DNA of 64,000 bases from positions 62,001 through 126,000 of the forward strand of contig JANPIN010000103.1 of the NCBI GenBank assembly GCA_031425035.1, written 5' to 3'. Source of the stretch: M3007 sp031425035 (GTDB lineage Bacteria; Bacteroidota; Bacteroidia; Chitinophagales; Saprospiraceae). Position numbers and translations under genes: made by a program. Numbering within the stretch: the stretch's first letter is position 1; every line of letters begins with the position of its first letter. Of the stretch, positions 42,363 to 50,658 are shown in pieces. The notes under the pieces are model-generated. The model was not told where the DNA came from, searched no databases, and worked only from the letters and a program-made list of their open reading frames with translations.

Positions 42363-44468
42363 ATGCAATTGCTACCCACTGATGTCGTCCAACGCGCCTC
42401 CCGGAATGAGAGCGAGACTATTTGGGTTTCGGAACGATTGATTGTCGCACTGTGCGACGGACTTGATGAAACTCGCCTGCGTCGGCATTGCCGCCATGAG
42501 TACAGCAAGACAGTCCCGCAGCACAGACGCAAACAGGACATCATGCCGGATACCGGTGCCGCCTGGCGGTTCGCCAAGATCAAAGGCGCCTGGTACTACG
42601 ACCTGAAGAGTATTCCGGATAAGGCTCCAGCCAAGTACCGGAGCCGACTACCGGAAACGGAAACCCTGCTGGCCCTACACCAGCAATCTTTGACGGAAAG
42701 CCGCCAAAGCGAACTTGAAACGATGGTTAAACGGTCATTAAAAGCCGATTACAAAGGATTCCTTCCCGCCTATGCCGGTCACACGACCGCACAAGCGGAA
42801 GGATTAGCGAAAGCGGCCGCCGTGCTGCACGTGGCTCATGAGTATGCCCGCGATCAGGCCCTGGACTTGCGCCGGATGGAGTTTTACAGTGACTTCGGGG
42901 CAATCGTGGAGCGCTTACAAGTGGGTTACCTGCCCAGTAACCCGCGCCGCTTGAAAGAGAAGCTGGTGCGGGTGCTGGGTGGCGAAGTGGTCACGGAAGT
43001 CGTGACCCTGCCACGGGCCGGCAATGAGAACGCCAAAAAGTACGATGATCCGCAGATCATCGCCTGGCTGATGACGATGCGCGCCAGCGGCGTGAACACG
43101 ACCAGCACCCATATCGCCCGCCAGATCAGTCTGCTGTGCGCCTTGTACGAAAAGAACGCGCCTTCCTTCACCTGGCTGGAGCATTACCTGGCCCGCCCGG
43201 AAGTGAAGCAACTGACCAGCCTGACCCGCTACGGTGTCGGCGGTCGGCGCGCCCTGCCCTGGAAGGCTTACGTACCGCTGGCCGGGGCTGCGTTCAGCGG
43301 TGACTGCTGGATGATGGATGGCACCCGTGTCAACTTCATCGAGTACTCGGAAGGCGACAACAAGTGGCAGCACATGATGGTGGTGATGGTGTACGACGTG
43401 CACAGTGGGGCCTTCCTGGGCCGCGCCTACGGGAAAGCGGAGAACAGATGGCTCTACACGGAAGCCCTGGCCAAAGCCGCCACTACGGCCGGTTACCTGC
43501 CTTTCGAGATCGTAAGTGACCGTTTCCCGGGCTATAACACCCCGGAATGGCAGGCCACCACCGGCAAACTGGAGCGCGCCGGCGTACAGGTCCACGTGAC
43601 GCACAAGATGCAAGGCAAAGCCCGCCTGGAACGCGCCATCGACACGGTGCAGATGATCGGGATGCAGGGCAGCGACAAGTACTACGGACAAGGGGTGCAA
43701 TCGGGCCGCGACTACGCCCACCGCGCCGAGGAAGTGCTGGCCACTATGCGCAAACGTGCCAAGGCCGAGGGCTGGAACGCTGATCGCTGCATCCTGGAGG
43801 CAGAAAAGGCTTTCGAGATCTACAACAACACGAAGTACAGCGAATACAGCCGCGAACGTCGCACCATTGAACTCAGCCCCCTGGAGCTGCACCGTCAAAG
43901 CGAGAAGCCGCATACCTCGAAACACGAATGGTACGAGCTGCTGCACTTCTACGGACTGAGCAAGAAGATCGCACTACGTGGCCAGGGTATGATCGTGACG
44001 GAAATTCTGAAAGTAAAGTACACCTACGTGATCGCGGCGGCACATTATGCCACCATAAAGGCCCACAAGGAAGTAGTCATGTACTACGACCTGGAAGACC
44101 TGACCCGGGTGCAACTCTTCAGCGTAGCGGCTGACGCGCGGGACGAACAGTTCCTGTGCGAAGCCACCGAACAACAGGCCGTACAGTGGCACGGACCGAG
44201 CAAGGACGGCCCGGCGATGGGCCAGGCCCGCCAGCGCATTCGCCAGTGGCAGGATGCCCAGGAGGCCGAAATGAGCGAACTGGCCGCGCTGGCCAAGGGC
44301 ACCGAGGACCGCCTGCTGATGGGCCAGCTACACGACAAACAAACGAGGGAACAAGCCGAATCCGCCTACTTCGCGGACCGGCCAACAGTACCGGCAAAAC
44401 GCCGGGTTAATCCTGACCAGGATGCCGACTACGTGCTTTCGGACAACGACATCAGGGGTCAATATTAA
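42363..44468 (+). CDS. MuA-type DDE transposase
   Basis: This 701-residue protein carries out strand transfer for replicative transposition and integration. Residues 1-300 hold helical DNA-binding domains for the end sites. The catalytic RNase H-like (rve) core has acidic residues D319 (WMMDGTRVNF), D386 (VSDRFPGYN) and E423 (ARLERAIDTVQ). A beta-barrel-like region follows (ALRGQGMIVTEILKVKYTYV). The C-terminal about 100 residues (ELAALAKGTEDRLLMGQLHD) correspond to the part that contacts MuB in Mu. Length and order are as in Mu-like phages. Confidence 0.93.
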   Translation: MQLLPTDVVQRASRNESETIWVSERLIVALCDGLDETRLRRHCRHEYSKTVPQHRRKQDIMPDTGAAWRFAKIKGAWYYDLKSIPDKAPAKYRSRLPETETLLALHQQSLTESRQSELETMVKRSLKADYKGFLPAYAGHTTAQAEGLAKAAAVLHVAHEYARDQALDLRRMEFYSDFGAIVERLQVGYLPSNPRRLKEKLVRVLGGEVVTEVVTLPRAGNENAKKYDDPQIIAWLMTMRASGVNTTSTHIARQISLLCALYEKNAPSFTWLEHYLARPEVKQLTSLTRYGVGGRRALPWKAYVPLAGAAFSGDCWMMDGTRVNFIEYSEGDNKWQHMMVVMVYDVHSGAFLGRAYGKAENRWLYTEALAKAATTAGYLPFEIVSDRFPGYNTPEWQATTGKLERAGVQVHVTHKMQGKARLERAIDTVQMIGMQGSDKYYGQGVQSGRDYAHRAEEVLATMRKRAKAEGWNADRCILEAEKAFEIYNNTKYSEYSRERRTIELSPLELHRQSEKPHTSKHEWYELLHFYGLSKKIALRGQGMIVTEILKVKYTYVIAAAHYATIKAHKEVVMYYDLEDLTRVQLFSVAADARDEQFLCEATEQQAVQWHGPSKDGPAMGQARQRIRQWQDAQEAEMSELAALAKGTEDRLLMGQLHDKQTREQAESAYFADRPTVPAKRRVNPDQDADYVLSDNDIRGQY

Positions 44469-44488
44469 CTCAGGCGAGTTGCAGGGCA

Positions 44489-44554
44489 AGCGCGGGGCTG
44501 GTACGACTGGAGGCTCATAACCTTCGGTTCCGGGTTCGTGTCCCGGCCGCGCTT
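44489..44554 (+). tRNA. tRNA-like element with CAT anticodon and shortened D-arm
   Basis: The 66-nt element has a 7-bp acceptor stem (AGCGCGG/CCGCGCT), a 5-bp anticodon stem GGAGG/CCTTC with loop CTCATAA (anticodon CAT), a 4-base variable region and a perfect T-arm CCGGG-TTCGTGT-CCCGG. The D-arm is reduced to 13 bases (GGCTGGTACGACT), keeping TGGTA but lacking its 5' strand, about 7 bases short of normal. No CCA is encoded. It lies between the transposase gene and the next gene. It may be a degenerate tRNA-Met or a functional reduced form. Confidence 0.6.
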
Positions 44555-44583
44555 CTAACAAATCAAGTAAATCCATTTCACTC

Positions 44584-45033
44584 ATGAAAAAGCATTTCAT
44601 ATTACTCATTGCCCTGCTGGGCGCGCTCTCTATGAGCGCATAATTTGCCGACTCCACCAGGGCTTACACCGGTGCTTTCCCTAACGCCACTTTCAGGATC
44701 GATAAGCCGGTGGAAATCGAGCTGCCGAGCCGCGTCCTGACGCTGGAACCCGCCAAGAATGTGGTAGTCGGTCAGTACAGTATTCAGGTCTGCTATCCGG
44801 AGATCGAATTCCTGTTCTCCAAGCCGAACATGCGGCTGCTCTCGACCCGCTTCCTGGATAATGACAAGACCGCCTTGCAGGTTGTCCCTGCCCTGATTAG
44901 CCAGGTGTCGGATATGGTCTACCGGGCCGAAATAAGCGCCGCCGTCTGGGTCGAAGTGGATGCCGCCACCGGGATTACGGTGGTTCACCAACACGGGGTT
45001 TCCACGGTCTTCACCCCTTCTACCTGTCACTAA
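44584..45033 (+). pseudogene. Exported small phage protein interrupted by an in-frame TAA
   Basis: An ATG at 44,584 begins a good signal peptide (MKKHFILLIALLGALSMSA), directly followed by TAA at 44,641-44,643. The same frame continues for 129 codons without a stop (FADSTRAYTGAFPNATFRID then VEIELPSRVLTLEP). Replacing TAA by CAA would give SA-QFADS, a normal signal-peptidase site. The mature part is strand-rich, with paired cysteines (CYPEIEFLF and the C-terminal CH), and of unknown function. It is either broken by a single C-to-T change or read through. Confidence 0.65.
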
Positions 45034-45066
45034 TCTTCCTCACCTAACATTATACAGCCTTCAACA

Positions 45067-45294
45067 ATGGGAGCCGTAAACACAGAGAAACGTCAGCTTG
45101 AAAACACCCAGTACAACAGCGAAGTAGCCCGCTTTTACTTCGATGACAATGGCCAAGGCCAGCAACATCACGAGTTCATGGCGGAACCCCGCATGCTCAC
45201 AATCTTCCGCAACTGCGCGGCCAATATGGACGCCCGCAGCGAAACGCGGACCAAGATCAATGAATGGTGTAAGGCGAAAGGCCTGCACCTGTAA
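45067..45294 (+). CDS. Small phage protein of unknown function
   Basis: This 75-residue soluble protein begins MGAVNTEKRQLENTQYNSEV. The middle is FYFDDNGQGQQHHEF, and the C-terminal helix ends NEWCKAKGLHL. It lies in the early operon between two tRNA-like elements. I do not recognise a family. Confidence 0.6.
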   Translation: MGAVNTEKRQLENTQYNSEVARFYFDDNGQGQQHHEFMAEPRMLTIFRNCAANMDARSETRTKINEWCKAKGLHL

Positions 45295-45302
45295 AAACGG
45301 AA

Positions 45303-45347
45303 AGGCTGCCCTGCTGGAGGGGTTCCGGGTTCGATTCCCGGCAGTCT
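45303..45347 (+). ncRNA. Minimal tRNA-like element (acceptor, short hairpin, T-arm)
   Basis: This 45-nt element has a 6-bp acceptor-like stem AGGCTG/CAGTCT (one G-T pair), a central hairpin CCCT-GCTGG-AGGG and a perfect T-arm CCGGG-TTCGATT-CCCGG. There is no D-arm and no room for one, because the upstream gene stops 8 bases before. The same plan is seen at 51,835-51,880. A full tRNA cannot be drawn here. Confidence 0.55.
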
Positions 45348-45398
45348 GCAAAAGCGCTTTAATCCCCCCGTATCTCTCACTTATCAGCATTAATCAAA

Positions 45399-45923
45399 AT
45401 GACTAAAATAATCGAATTAGCGACGGACGAGCGTCTTTGGAAGCTGCGCCTTCGCATGAATCAACAGATGTTGTTTTCCGGTATCGAAAAGTTTGCTACC
45501 AGCTCTGGCAGTTCCCAATTACAAACCACAATGGCGCAACGCTGGTACAGCGGTTTGGATATGCGCGAAGAGCGGATGTTGCCGGATGGCGAGATCGTTC
45601 CAGGAGCGCCAACTCAGTCCTCTTTGGACATGCGCCGCGCCATCATCGGCGAGGTGCTGGACGGCCTGAAATACCGCCCGCGTACATCAGCGGCTGTAGT
45701 TCCCCAGTACTCCCTGGATCAGCTCCATTATGACCTGTTACTGGCGATGTGCCAGGCCTTTGAAGTGTCGGAGACGATGATCAAAGCCAAGCGGATCAAC
45801 CCCTACGAAGCGGCTGGCCTGGAAACCACGATCTGGACCATGCTACACGTTGCCAGATCCGACGATCCGAGCGACATCTACAAGGCCATCGGCCCCGAGG
45901 ACTTTCAAAACTGCCCACTCTAA
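45399..45923 (+). CDS. Phage protein of unknown function
   Basis: This 174-residue, largely helical soluble protein begins MTKIIELATDERLWKLRLRM. A central segment (QRWYSGLDMREERMLPDGEI) is followed by helices including YDLLLAMCQAFEVSETMIKA. It sits directly before the MuB-type ATPase, 20 bases away, so it is in the transposition/early unit. No family is recognised. Confidence 0.65.
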   Translation: MTKIIELATDERLWKLRLRMNQQMLFSGIEKFATSSGSSQLQTTMAQRWYSGLDMREERMLPDGEIVPGAPTQSSLDMRRAIIGEVLDGLKYRPRTSAAVVPQYSLDQLHYDLLLAMCQAFEVSETMIKAKRINPYEAAGLETTIWTMLHVARSDDPSDIYKAIGPEDFQNCPL

Positions 45924-45943
45924 AACCCCCACCTTTTCCCGAT

Positions 45944-46888
45944 ATGACAACACAACTAAAGCAACTGATCCGGACCGGCATTGAAAGTGCCATCGACCAG
46001 TATGGAAGCGCCGCCAAAGTGGCCACGAAGGTGGGATTAAACGGGGCTTATATCTCCATGATGCGCAACGCCAAGGGCGACGAAACCCTGAAGGACGAGC
46101 ACTGGGCGCAAGTCGCCAAAATCCTCGGCGTGAACATGACCGGCTGGCAAACGGTGGACATCATAAACACCCGGATCATCCGCCAGGTACTGACCGACGC
46201 ACAGGATAAGTGCATGTTCTTCGCCATCAGCCACCCGGCAGGATCTGGCAAAACCGCCGCCGCCCGCGACTACCAGGCCGCAAACGCTGCCCGCGAATGC
46301 TACTACTACCACGTGCCGCACGGGGAAACCAATAAAGTCGATTTCCTGCGCTCCCTGGCGCAAAGCCTGGGCATCGATACCAAGGGCAGCGGCTACCTCT
46401 CGGCCAACCGCCTGGCGGAACTGGTGATCGAGTTCTTTACCAAACGCCTGGACCGTCGCCCGCTGCTGATCGTGGACGAAGCCGACAAATTGACGGATAA
46501 GGCTATGCGCTTTTTCATCGCCCTGTACAACGCCGTAGAAGGACAAATGGGCTGCTGCATCCTGGGCACGGATAACCTGGAGAAAACGGTGAAGAACGGC
46601 GTCAATCGCCAGCGCAATGGCTTCGACGAGATCGACAGCCGGTTTGGTCGCCGCTTCATTCACCTGGTCGGGATCAGCAAACGCGAAGCCGCTGCCATCT
46701 GCGCCGCCAACGGGATCACTAACGCCCAGACCCAGGCGGAACTCTTCCAGGAGTGCGAACCGGTACGCATCCAGGGCGCCAAACAAAGCATGGAAGTGCT
46801 GAAGGACTTGCGCCGGCTGAAACGCTGCATCGAGCGGGAACAATTCAACCTGCAATCGAGTGCACCGGTGGAGGCGGCTACAGTATGA
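45944..46888 (+). CDS. MuB-type AAA+ ATPase (transposition target selection)
   Basis: This 314-residue protein has an N-terminal XRE-like helix-turn-helix (VATKVGLNGAYISMMRNAKG) and an AAA+ ATPase domain. Walker A is HPAGSGKT (97-104), Walker B is LLIVDEAD (174-181), and sensor 1 is in CCILGTDNLEK. In Mu, MuB binds target DNA with ATP, stimulates MuA and gives target immunity; the domain order here is the same. The following gene overlaps its stop by four bases (ATGA). Confidence 0.9.
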   Translation: MTTQLKQLIRTGIESAIDQYGSAAKVATKVGLNGAYISMMRNAKGDETLKDEHWAQVAKILGVNMTGWQTVDIINTRIIRQVLTDAQDKCMFFAISHPAGSGKTAAARDYQAANAARECYYYHVPHGETNKVDFLRSLAQSLGIDTKGSGYLSANRLAELVIEFFTKRLDRRPLLIVDEADKLTDKAMRFFIALYNAVEGQMGCCILGTDNLEKTVKNGVNRQRNGFDEIDSRFGRRFIHLVGISKREAAAICAANGITNAQTQAELFQECEPVRIQGAKQSMEVLKDLRRLKRCIEREQFNLQSSAPVEAATV

Positions 46889-47175
46889 AAATGGCAGCCG
46901 TTGTTTCCTCAACAAAACCTCAGGTTAAACACGTAGAGGCTGTAATTATTGGGATTACTGGATGGATTCAATACGAGTTCGCATGGTATTTCTGGGGCAG
47001 TCAGTATCGGATAGCAGAATACAGAACCGGCGAAATCATTAGTGAGGCCGCTACACTGGATGAAGCCGCATGGCTGGCTAAACGCCGCTTGGACATTGGC
47101 TATACCGACATAAGTGAAATTCACTCGATTTGTATCGAACGCAACGACCCTAAAAAGTACGGTTACAAAGATTGA
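46885..47175 (+). CDS. Small phage protein of unknown function, coupled to the MuB-type gene
   Basis: This 96-residue protein is translated from an ATGA overlap with the ATPase stop. It begins MKMAAVVSSTKPQVKHVEAV. An aromatic-rich core (WIQYEFAWYFWGSQYRIAEY) is followed by a helix (LDEAAWLAKRRLD). No family is recognised; the tight coupling suggests a role in transposition or its control. Confidence 0.6.
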   Translation: MKMAAVVSSTKPQVKHVEAVIIGITGWIQYEFAWYFWGSQYRIAEYRTGEIISEAATLDEAAWLAKRRLDIGYTDISEIHSICIERNDPKKYGYKD

Positions 47176-47233
47176 AACAAGCCAAGCAGCAGGATGCAAC
47201 GCGCTCAATTTCATCTTTTAAATACCTTTTAAA

Positions 47234-47662
47234 ATGTCAGTTAAAACACCCGGTACTAAAACGAAAAAGTTCCAGACGCCCCGCGAAGTCGCCGTGGCGC
47301 AGGCTGCCAACATTGTCGCCCTGCGCGCCAAGATCGACGCCGACGAAAAACAACTGGCCGACCTGACCGCCTCCGTGGTGGCCTATGTCGAAGCCACCGG
47401 CGAAACGGAGCTGGAAGTCATGACCGCCGTCCGCCGCGCCAACCCGGTCAAGATGGTCGGCGATGATCTGACCCCGAAAGAACTGGAGTACGCAAAAAGC
47501 CAGCTCTGCAACGAGCTGCCCGATTTCGTGAAAACCAGTCTCGATGTCACCGGCCTGTTCAACGCCTTCAAGACGAATCACCAGGTCAGCAATGCCCTGA
47601 CGGCCCGTGGCCTTCGCCTGGTGCAGGATTCGACCTGGTCGCTGAAAGTTGTCAAACAGTAA
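47234..47662 (+). CDS. Phage protein, possible Gam-like DNA-end protector
   Basis: This 142-residue protein has a basic N terminus (SVKTPGTKTKKFQTPREVAV), an alpha-helical heptad stretch (ANIVALRAKIDADEKQLADL) and a C-terminal region (LFNAFKTNHQVSNALTARGL). In Mu the gam gene lies near this place and encodes a coiled-coil dimer that protects DNA ends. The layout here is similar, but sequence identity is too weak to claim. The ATG directly follows the motif CCTTTTAAA. Confidence 0.55.
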   Translation: MSVKTPGTKTKKFQTPREVAVAQAANIVALRAKIDADEKQLADLTASVVAYVEATGETELEVMTAVRRANPVKMVGDDLTPKELEYAKSQLCNELPDFVKTSLDVTGLFNAFKTNHQVSNALTARGLRLVQDSTWSLKVVKQ

Positions 47663-47672
47663 CTACACCCGT

Positions 47673-47725
47673 GGCCCGGCGCGCCTGCTTAGTGGGAAAA
47701 TGGGCGGGACGTCGCCGGGCCTTTT
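47673..47725 (+). terminator. Large hairpin followed by TTTT
   Basis: GGCCCGGCG (47,673-47,681) pairs perfectly with CGCCGGGCC (47,713-47,721), with further CGCC/GGCG pairing inside, then TTTT. It could end or attenuate early transcription between two small genes. Confidence 0.5.
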
Positions 47726-47740
47726 AAAAAGCCATCGGAC

Positions 47741-48169
47741 ATGAACAAATACAGCATCACCGGGCGAAAGTCCGGCAATACCCTGGAGGTTGATTACGAC
47801 GAGCGCGGCATCCTAAACAACATCTACTTCCGGAGCGAAGTGAATGAAGAACTGGTGGACAAGGTGCTCCGGAATGTGCCGCGCAGAGAATACGACGTAA
47901 TCGGATGGATGCCCGAACAATTCGACATCAACCTGATCCCCTCCGAAGTAAAATTTGAAGTTTTCTGGGAAGTATATGACTTGAAAGTGGGACGAATAGC
48001 GGCAGAAAAGGAATGGAGTAAGCTAATCATGGCCGAGCGTACCCGAGCGATTGTAATGGCGCCCAGATACCACCAGTGGCGCAAGAACCTGGCCCCGCCC
48101 ATTGCCGCCGTCCATCCCGAACGATACCTGAAGCACAAACGATTCAACGACGATCTAACACTCAAATAA
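47741..48169 (+). CDS. Phage protein of unknown function
   Basis: This 142-residue protein begins MNKYSITGRKSGNTLEVDYD. The middle holds SEVKFEVFWEVYDLKVGRIA, and a basic, tryptophan-containing C-terminal half includes YHQWRKNLAPPIAAVHPERY. The latter resembles short helical DNA- or protein-binding tails of phage replication proteins, but I cannot assign it. Confidence 0.62.
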   Translation: MNKYSITGRKSGNTLEVDYDERGILNNIYFRSEVNEELVDKVLRNVPRREYDVIGWMPEQFDINLIPSEVKFEVFWEVYDLKVGRIAAEKEWSKLIMAERTRAIVMAPRYHQWRKNLAPPIAAVHPERYLKHKRFNDDLTLK

Positions 48170-48177
48170 CTCCACTC

Positions 48178-48624
48178 ATGGCAGCCAAAAAGACAAACGC
48201 CAAGTTCGCAGCGCTCCAGCGCCGGTACCATTTCCTGTTACGCCAGGCTGGCGTAACCGAGGATCAGAAAGAGGCCATGTTGGGCCAGTACTTCGTCACC
48301 AGCTCCAGCGAACTGACGGTTACGCAACTGGGCGATGTCTGTGATGGCCTGCAAAAGTTAGCCGACGCAAAGAAGGAAGTGCCGCTCTCTACCCGCCGCC
48401 TGCGGTCCCAGGTGCTCGATCTGCTTACCCAGATTGGCGTGTACAAAACCTCCAGCGACTGGTCGAGCGTGAATAACTACCTGATGAATAAGCGCATAGC
48501 CGGGAAGCTATTGCCAGCGATGGACGAAACCGAGCTGAAAGCCCTGATCCGCAAACTGAAGATGATCGCCGGGCACCTGAACGAAGAGCAAAAGGAACTG
48601 GACCGGAAGTCCAAGGAGAACTGA
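48178..48624 (+). CDS. GemA/gp16-like regulatory protein (DUF1018-type), candidate
   Basis: This 148-residue basic helical protein has the DUF1018 plan. The N-terminal part is ALQRRYHFLLRQAGVTEDQK with EAMLGQYFVTSSSELTVTQL. The C-terminal part is a helix, a tryptophan (SSDWSSVNNYLMNKRIAGKL) and a closing helix. In Mu, GemA (gp16) lies in the semi-essential early region and alters host gene expression and DNA topology. Order and layout fit, but the match is by eye only. The start at 48,178 lies 9 bases after the previous stop. Confidence 0.6.
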   Translation: MAAKKTNAKFAALQRRYHFLLRQAGVTEDQKEAMLGQYFVTSSSELTVTQLGDVCDGLQKLADAKKEVPLSTRRLRSQVLDLLTQIGVYKTSSDWSSVNNYLMNKRIAGKLLPAMDETELKALIRKLKMIAGHLNEEQKELDRKSKEN

Positions 48625-48660
48625 TCACCTCATTTATCACGCATTCAATTACTCAACATA

Positions 48661-49047
48661 ATGAAATTCAAAGTCTTTGATGCCAAATCCGCTACGGTGC
48701 CCGGCAAAATTCCAACCCCAGCGCTGACCATGTCGCGCACTGGCTTATTTCGGCCGAACGTCGTATTGGTGGAAAAGCTCGCCTTGGAAGCCGGCGACCT
48801 GATTACCCTTGTCCAGGATGAAGATCGTCCAACTGACTGGTATATCACGAAGTATATCGAAACAGGTGTACCGGTTCGCTTCACAAAAAACGGACAGCCG
48901 CTTTTTAACCACAGCACTGCCGCCAAGGAGCTATATGCTACGCTGGGTAAGGAAGCCACCGAAACAGTGAGGATGCAAGTCGCTACCACGCCGCTGGTTG
49001 ATGCTAACAAGGCTTATTACGCCATCATCACCAAGAGCGCGAAGTAA
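48661..49047 (+). CDS. Small phage protein of unknown function
   Basis: This 128-residue strand-rich protein begins MKFKVFDAKSATVPGKIPTP. The middle contains GDLITLVQDEDRPTDWYITK and a C-terminal sheet ends AYYAIITKSAK. Its pattern suggests one compact beta domain. Its stop overlaps the next start by one base (TAATG), so the four genes from here to 49,812 are translationally linked. Confidence 0.6.
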   Translation: MKFKVFDAKSATVPGKIPTPALTMSRTGLFRPNVVLVEKLALEAGDLITLVQDEDRPTDWYITKYIETGVPVRFTKNGQPLFNHSTAAKELYATLGKEATETVRMQVATTPLVDANKAYYAIITKSAK

Positions 49048-49367
49048 TGACCATCCGTCTCGACCTCGAAGAGTGGCAGTACATCGGCCAGCTGATCAAC
49101 AGCCTGCAAAACGGCTGGCTGCCGAATGATTCGGCGCTGCTGACGCTGGCCCGGTGGCCGCTCTTCGAGTGGTTCGAGAAGGACATTAAGAAGTTCATGC
49201 TGCCCAAAACCCGAAAGCAGAATTTCCGCCGCTCAGTTCTACTCAGTCTGTACGCAATGCTGGAAGCAATCAAACCGCAGGATGATTACGCACTCATTGT
49301 ACACATCGCCCTTTTCGAGAAGATCGAACGGGCGGTATTGGCGCCAACGCCAGGCTTTCTAACATGA
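49047..49367 (+). CDS. Small helical phage protein of unknown function
   Basis: This 106-residue protein is rich in Trp and Leu (EEWQYIGQLINSLQNGWLPN then KDIKKFMLPKTRKQNFRRSV), wholly helical by eye. It starts within the stop of the previous gene, and the next gene starts four bases before its end. Confidence 0.58.
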   Translation: MTIRLDLEEWQYIGQLINSLQNGWLPNDSALLTLARWPLFEWFEKDIKKFMLPKTRKQNFRRSVLLSLYAMLEAIKPQDDYALIVHIALFEKIERAVLAPTPGFLT

Positions 49368-49588
49368 CTGACACACAAACCAACAAAAGGCTACTTGCCA
49401 GAAGGATCAATCTTTTGAACCGGGTGCTGGCCGTGCAGAAAGTCTACCAGGATAACTTCCGCGAAGGCCTGCCAGACACCTACATGTACCGAACCTATAT
49501 CCTGCCACAATTCCACATCAGCGAACGCACTTTCCGGGATTACCTGGAAATGGCAGCTAAAAAGGAACTCGACGCACTGACAAAATGA
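49364..49588 (+). CDS. Small basic helical phage protein
   Basis: This 74-residue protein has the block YILPQFHISERTFRDYLEMA, which looks like a helix-turn-helix of the HISERTFRDYL type found in Bacteroidota phage proteins. It may be a DNA-binding regulator. It overlaps both neighbours by four bases. Confidence 0.58.
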   Translation: MTDTQTNKRLLARRINLLNRVLAVQKVYQDNFREGLPDTYMYRTYILPQFHISERTFRDYLEMAAKKELDALTK

Positions 49589-49812
49589 AAGCAACGCTCA
49601 ACATCACCCTTTCGGACAAACTGAACCACGTGGTACAAAAACACGGACGCCGGGACGACCTGATCGCGATGCTGACCGGTGCTATCCTACACGACCCGGA
49701 GCTGGCCGACATCATCGAGGAAGCGCAGATGGAAGCCGAGATCTTCTTATTCGACAACCGCAGAAATGAATCCTTTGACCTGCCTGGCGAGCAGCCCGGC
49801 CCATCACACTAA
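49585..49812 (+). CDS. Small phage protein, paralogue of the gene at 52,801
   Basis: This 75-residue protein has a strand (TLNITLSDKLNHVV) followed by a helix DDLIAMLTGAILHDPELADI. The helix pattern recurs in the 76-residue product at 52,801 (KKLVDMLTAAIVAHPGFADL), so the two probably arose by duplication. Function unknown. Confidence 0.6.
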   Translation: MKATLNITLSDKLNHVVQKHGRRDDLIAMLTGAILHDPELADIIEEAQMEAEIFLFDNRRNESFDLPGEQPGPSH

Positions 49813-49815
49813 TCA

Positions 49816-49902
49816 ATGCTTATCACAATCACCTTCTTCATCGGCGGATTTATTGGCCTCTGTATCGGCTTGATAATGTCTGCATCAAAAGACGAGTACT
49901 AA
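49816..49902 (+). CDS. Very small membrane protein (DUF3789-like)
   Basis: This 28-codon gene encodes one hydrophobic helix (ITFFIGGFIGLCIGLIM) and a short polar tail SASKDEY. It fills the gap exactly, and its TAA overlaps the next ATG by one base (TAATG). Short single-helix proteins with a GGFIG-type motif are common in phages of this phylum and appear in databases as DUF3789. A holin-like role is possible given the adjacent lysis genes, but unproven. Confidence 0.55.
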   Translation: MLITITFFIGGFIGLCIGLIMSASKDEY

Positions 49903-50609
49903 TGACCACCGAACGCTTACAAATACTTGTAGACCACTGCAAAGCCCAGGGCTTTCCGGTTTACAACGAACCGAACCTTGTAAATATCCTCTACCTGGAA
50001 GGGGCTGACGAGGACGGCACCCCGAACCGGGACGAGTTTAACCGCTGGAATGATCGCCGCATCCTGTACGATTTAGGCCCTGACGGTAAGCCGCGCCTAT
50101 TGTATAATGCAGTGGCCACCACCGAACCGGGCAAAGAGGCCACTATGTCGCCAGCAGCGAAAGCAGTGGGCGGAGTGGCGCGGATCATGTTCGGCTTTCA
50201 CTCGGAAGCCTGGGAAATGGGTTTCCATAAAAATGCCTGGCACCCGGCACTGGTGCAACGCGGTACGGTGTGGGTACATCGCGATCTTAACCAGGATGGA
50301 TTCCGGACCAACGATAAAATATCCAAAGCGCAGGGCTTGAATCAGCACAGTACCAGCCCGACCGCTGATCCGGATTCCGTTGGCCTGTACTCTGCCGGTT
50401 GCCTGGTTGGCCGCAACTGGATTCCGCACACGCTTTTCATCGCCATCCTGAAGGCTGACGCCCGCTACCGCAAGAACCCAAAGTTCCGCTTCTCCACGAC
50501 TGTGCTCGACACTACGAAGATCAATTGGAACGCCACGGGTTTGAACGCCACGGGTTGGAGTGCGAAGGAAATGAGGAAACCAATGCTCGACGCTACCAAA
50601 ACGAATTAA
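49902..50609 (+). CDS. Phage cell-wall-active protein, probable endolysin
   Basis: This 235-residue protein resembles a family often fused to peptidoglycan-binding domains: VNILYLEGADEDGTPNRDEF, then WNDRRILYDLGPDGKPRLLY, VHRDLNQDGFRTNDKIS and SAGCLVGRNWIPHTLF. The last block, a serine-x-glycine-cysteine with a preceding histidine-containing stretch, is reminiscent of L,D-transpeptidase-type active sites. Context supports a lysis role: a single-helix protein before it and a spanin-like lipoprotein after it. No signal peptide is present, so a holin would be needed for export. Confidence 0.65.
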   Translation: MTTERLQILVDHCKAQGFPVYNEPNLVNILYLEGADEDGTPNRDEFNRWNDRRILYDLGPDGKPRLLYNAVATTEPGKEATMSPAAKAVGGVARIMFGFHSEAWEMGFHKNAWHPALVQRGTVWVHRDLNQDGFRTNDKISKAQGLNQHSTSPTADPDSVGLYSAGCLVGRNWIPHTLFIAILKADARYRKNPKFRFSTTVLDTTKINWNATGLNATGWSAKEMRKPMLDATKTN

Positions 50610-50658
50610 GCCCCGCTTAATCACCCTCACTTATCACTTTTCACCACCACTATAAACA

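Noticed and set aside
42915..43946. 343-codon minus-strand frame opposite the transposase
   Set aside because: Shadow of the DDE transposase gene, whose catalytic residues are clearly on the plus strand.
45241..45350. Full-length tRNA extending upstream from the T-arm at 45,325
   Set aside because: No upstream sequence pairs as a 7-bp acceptor with a D-arm, and it would overlap the end of the preceding coding sequence; only the 45-nt mini form folds cleanly.
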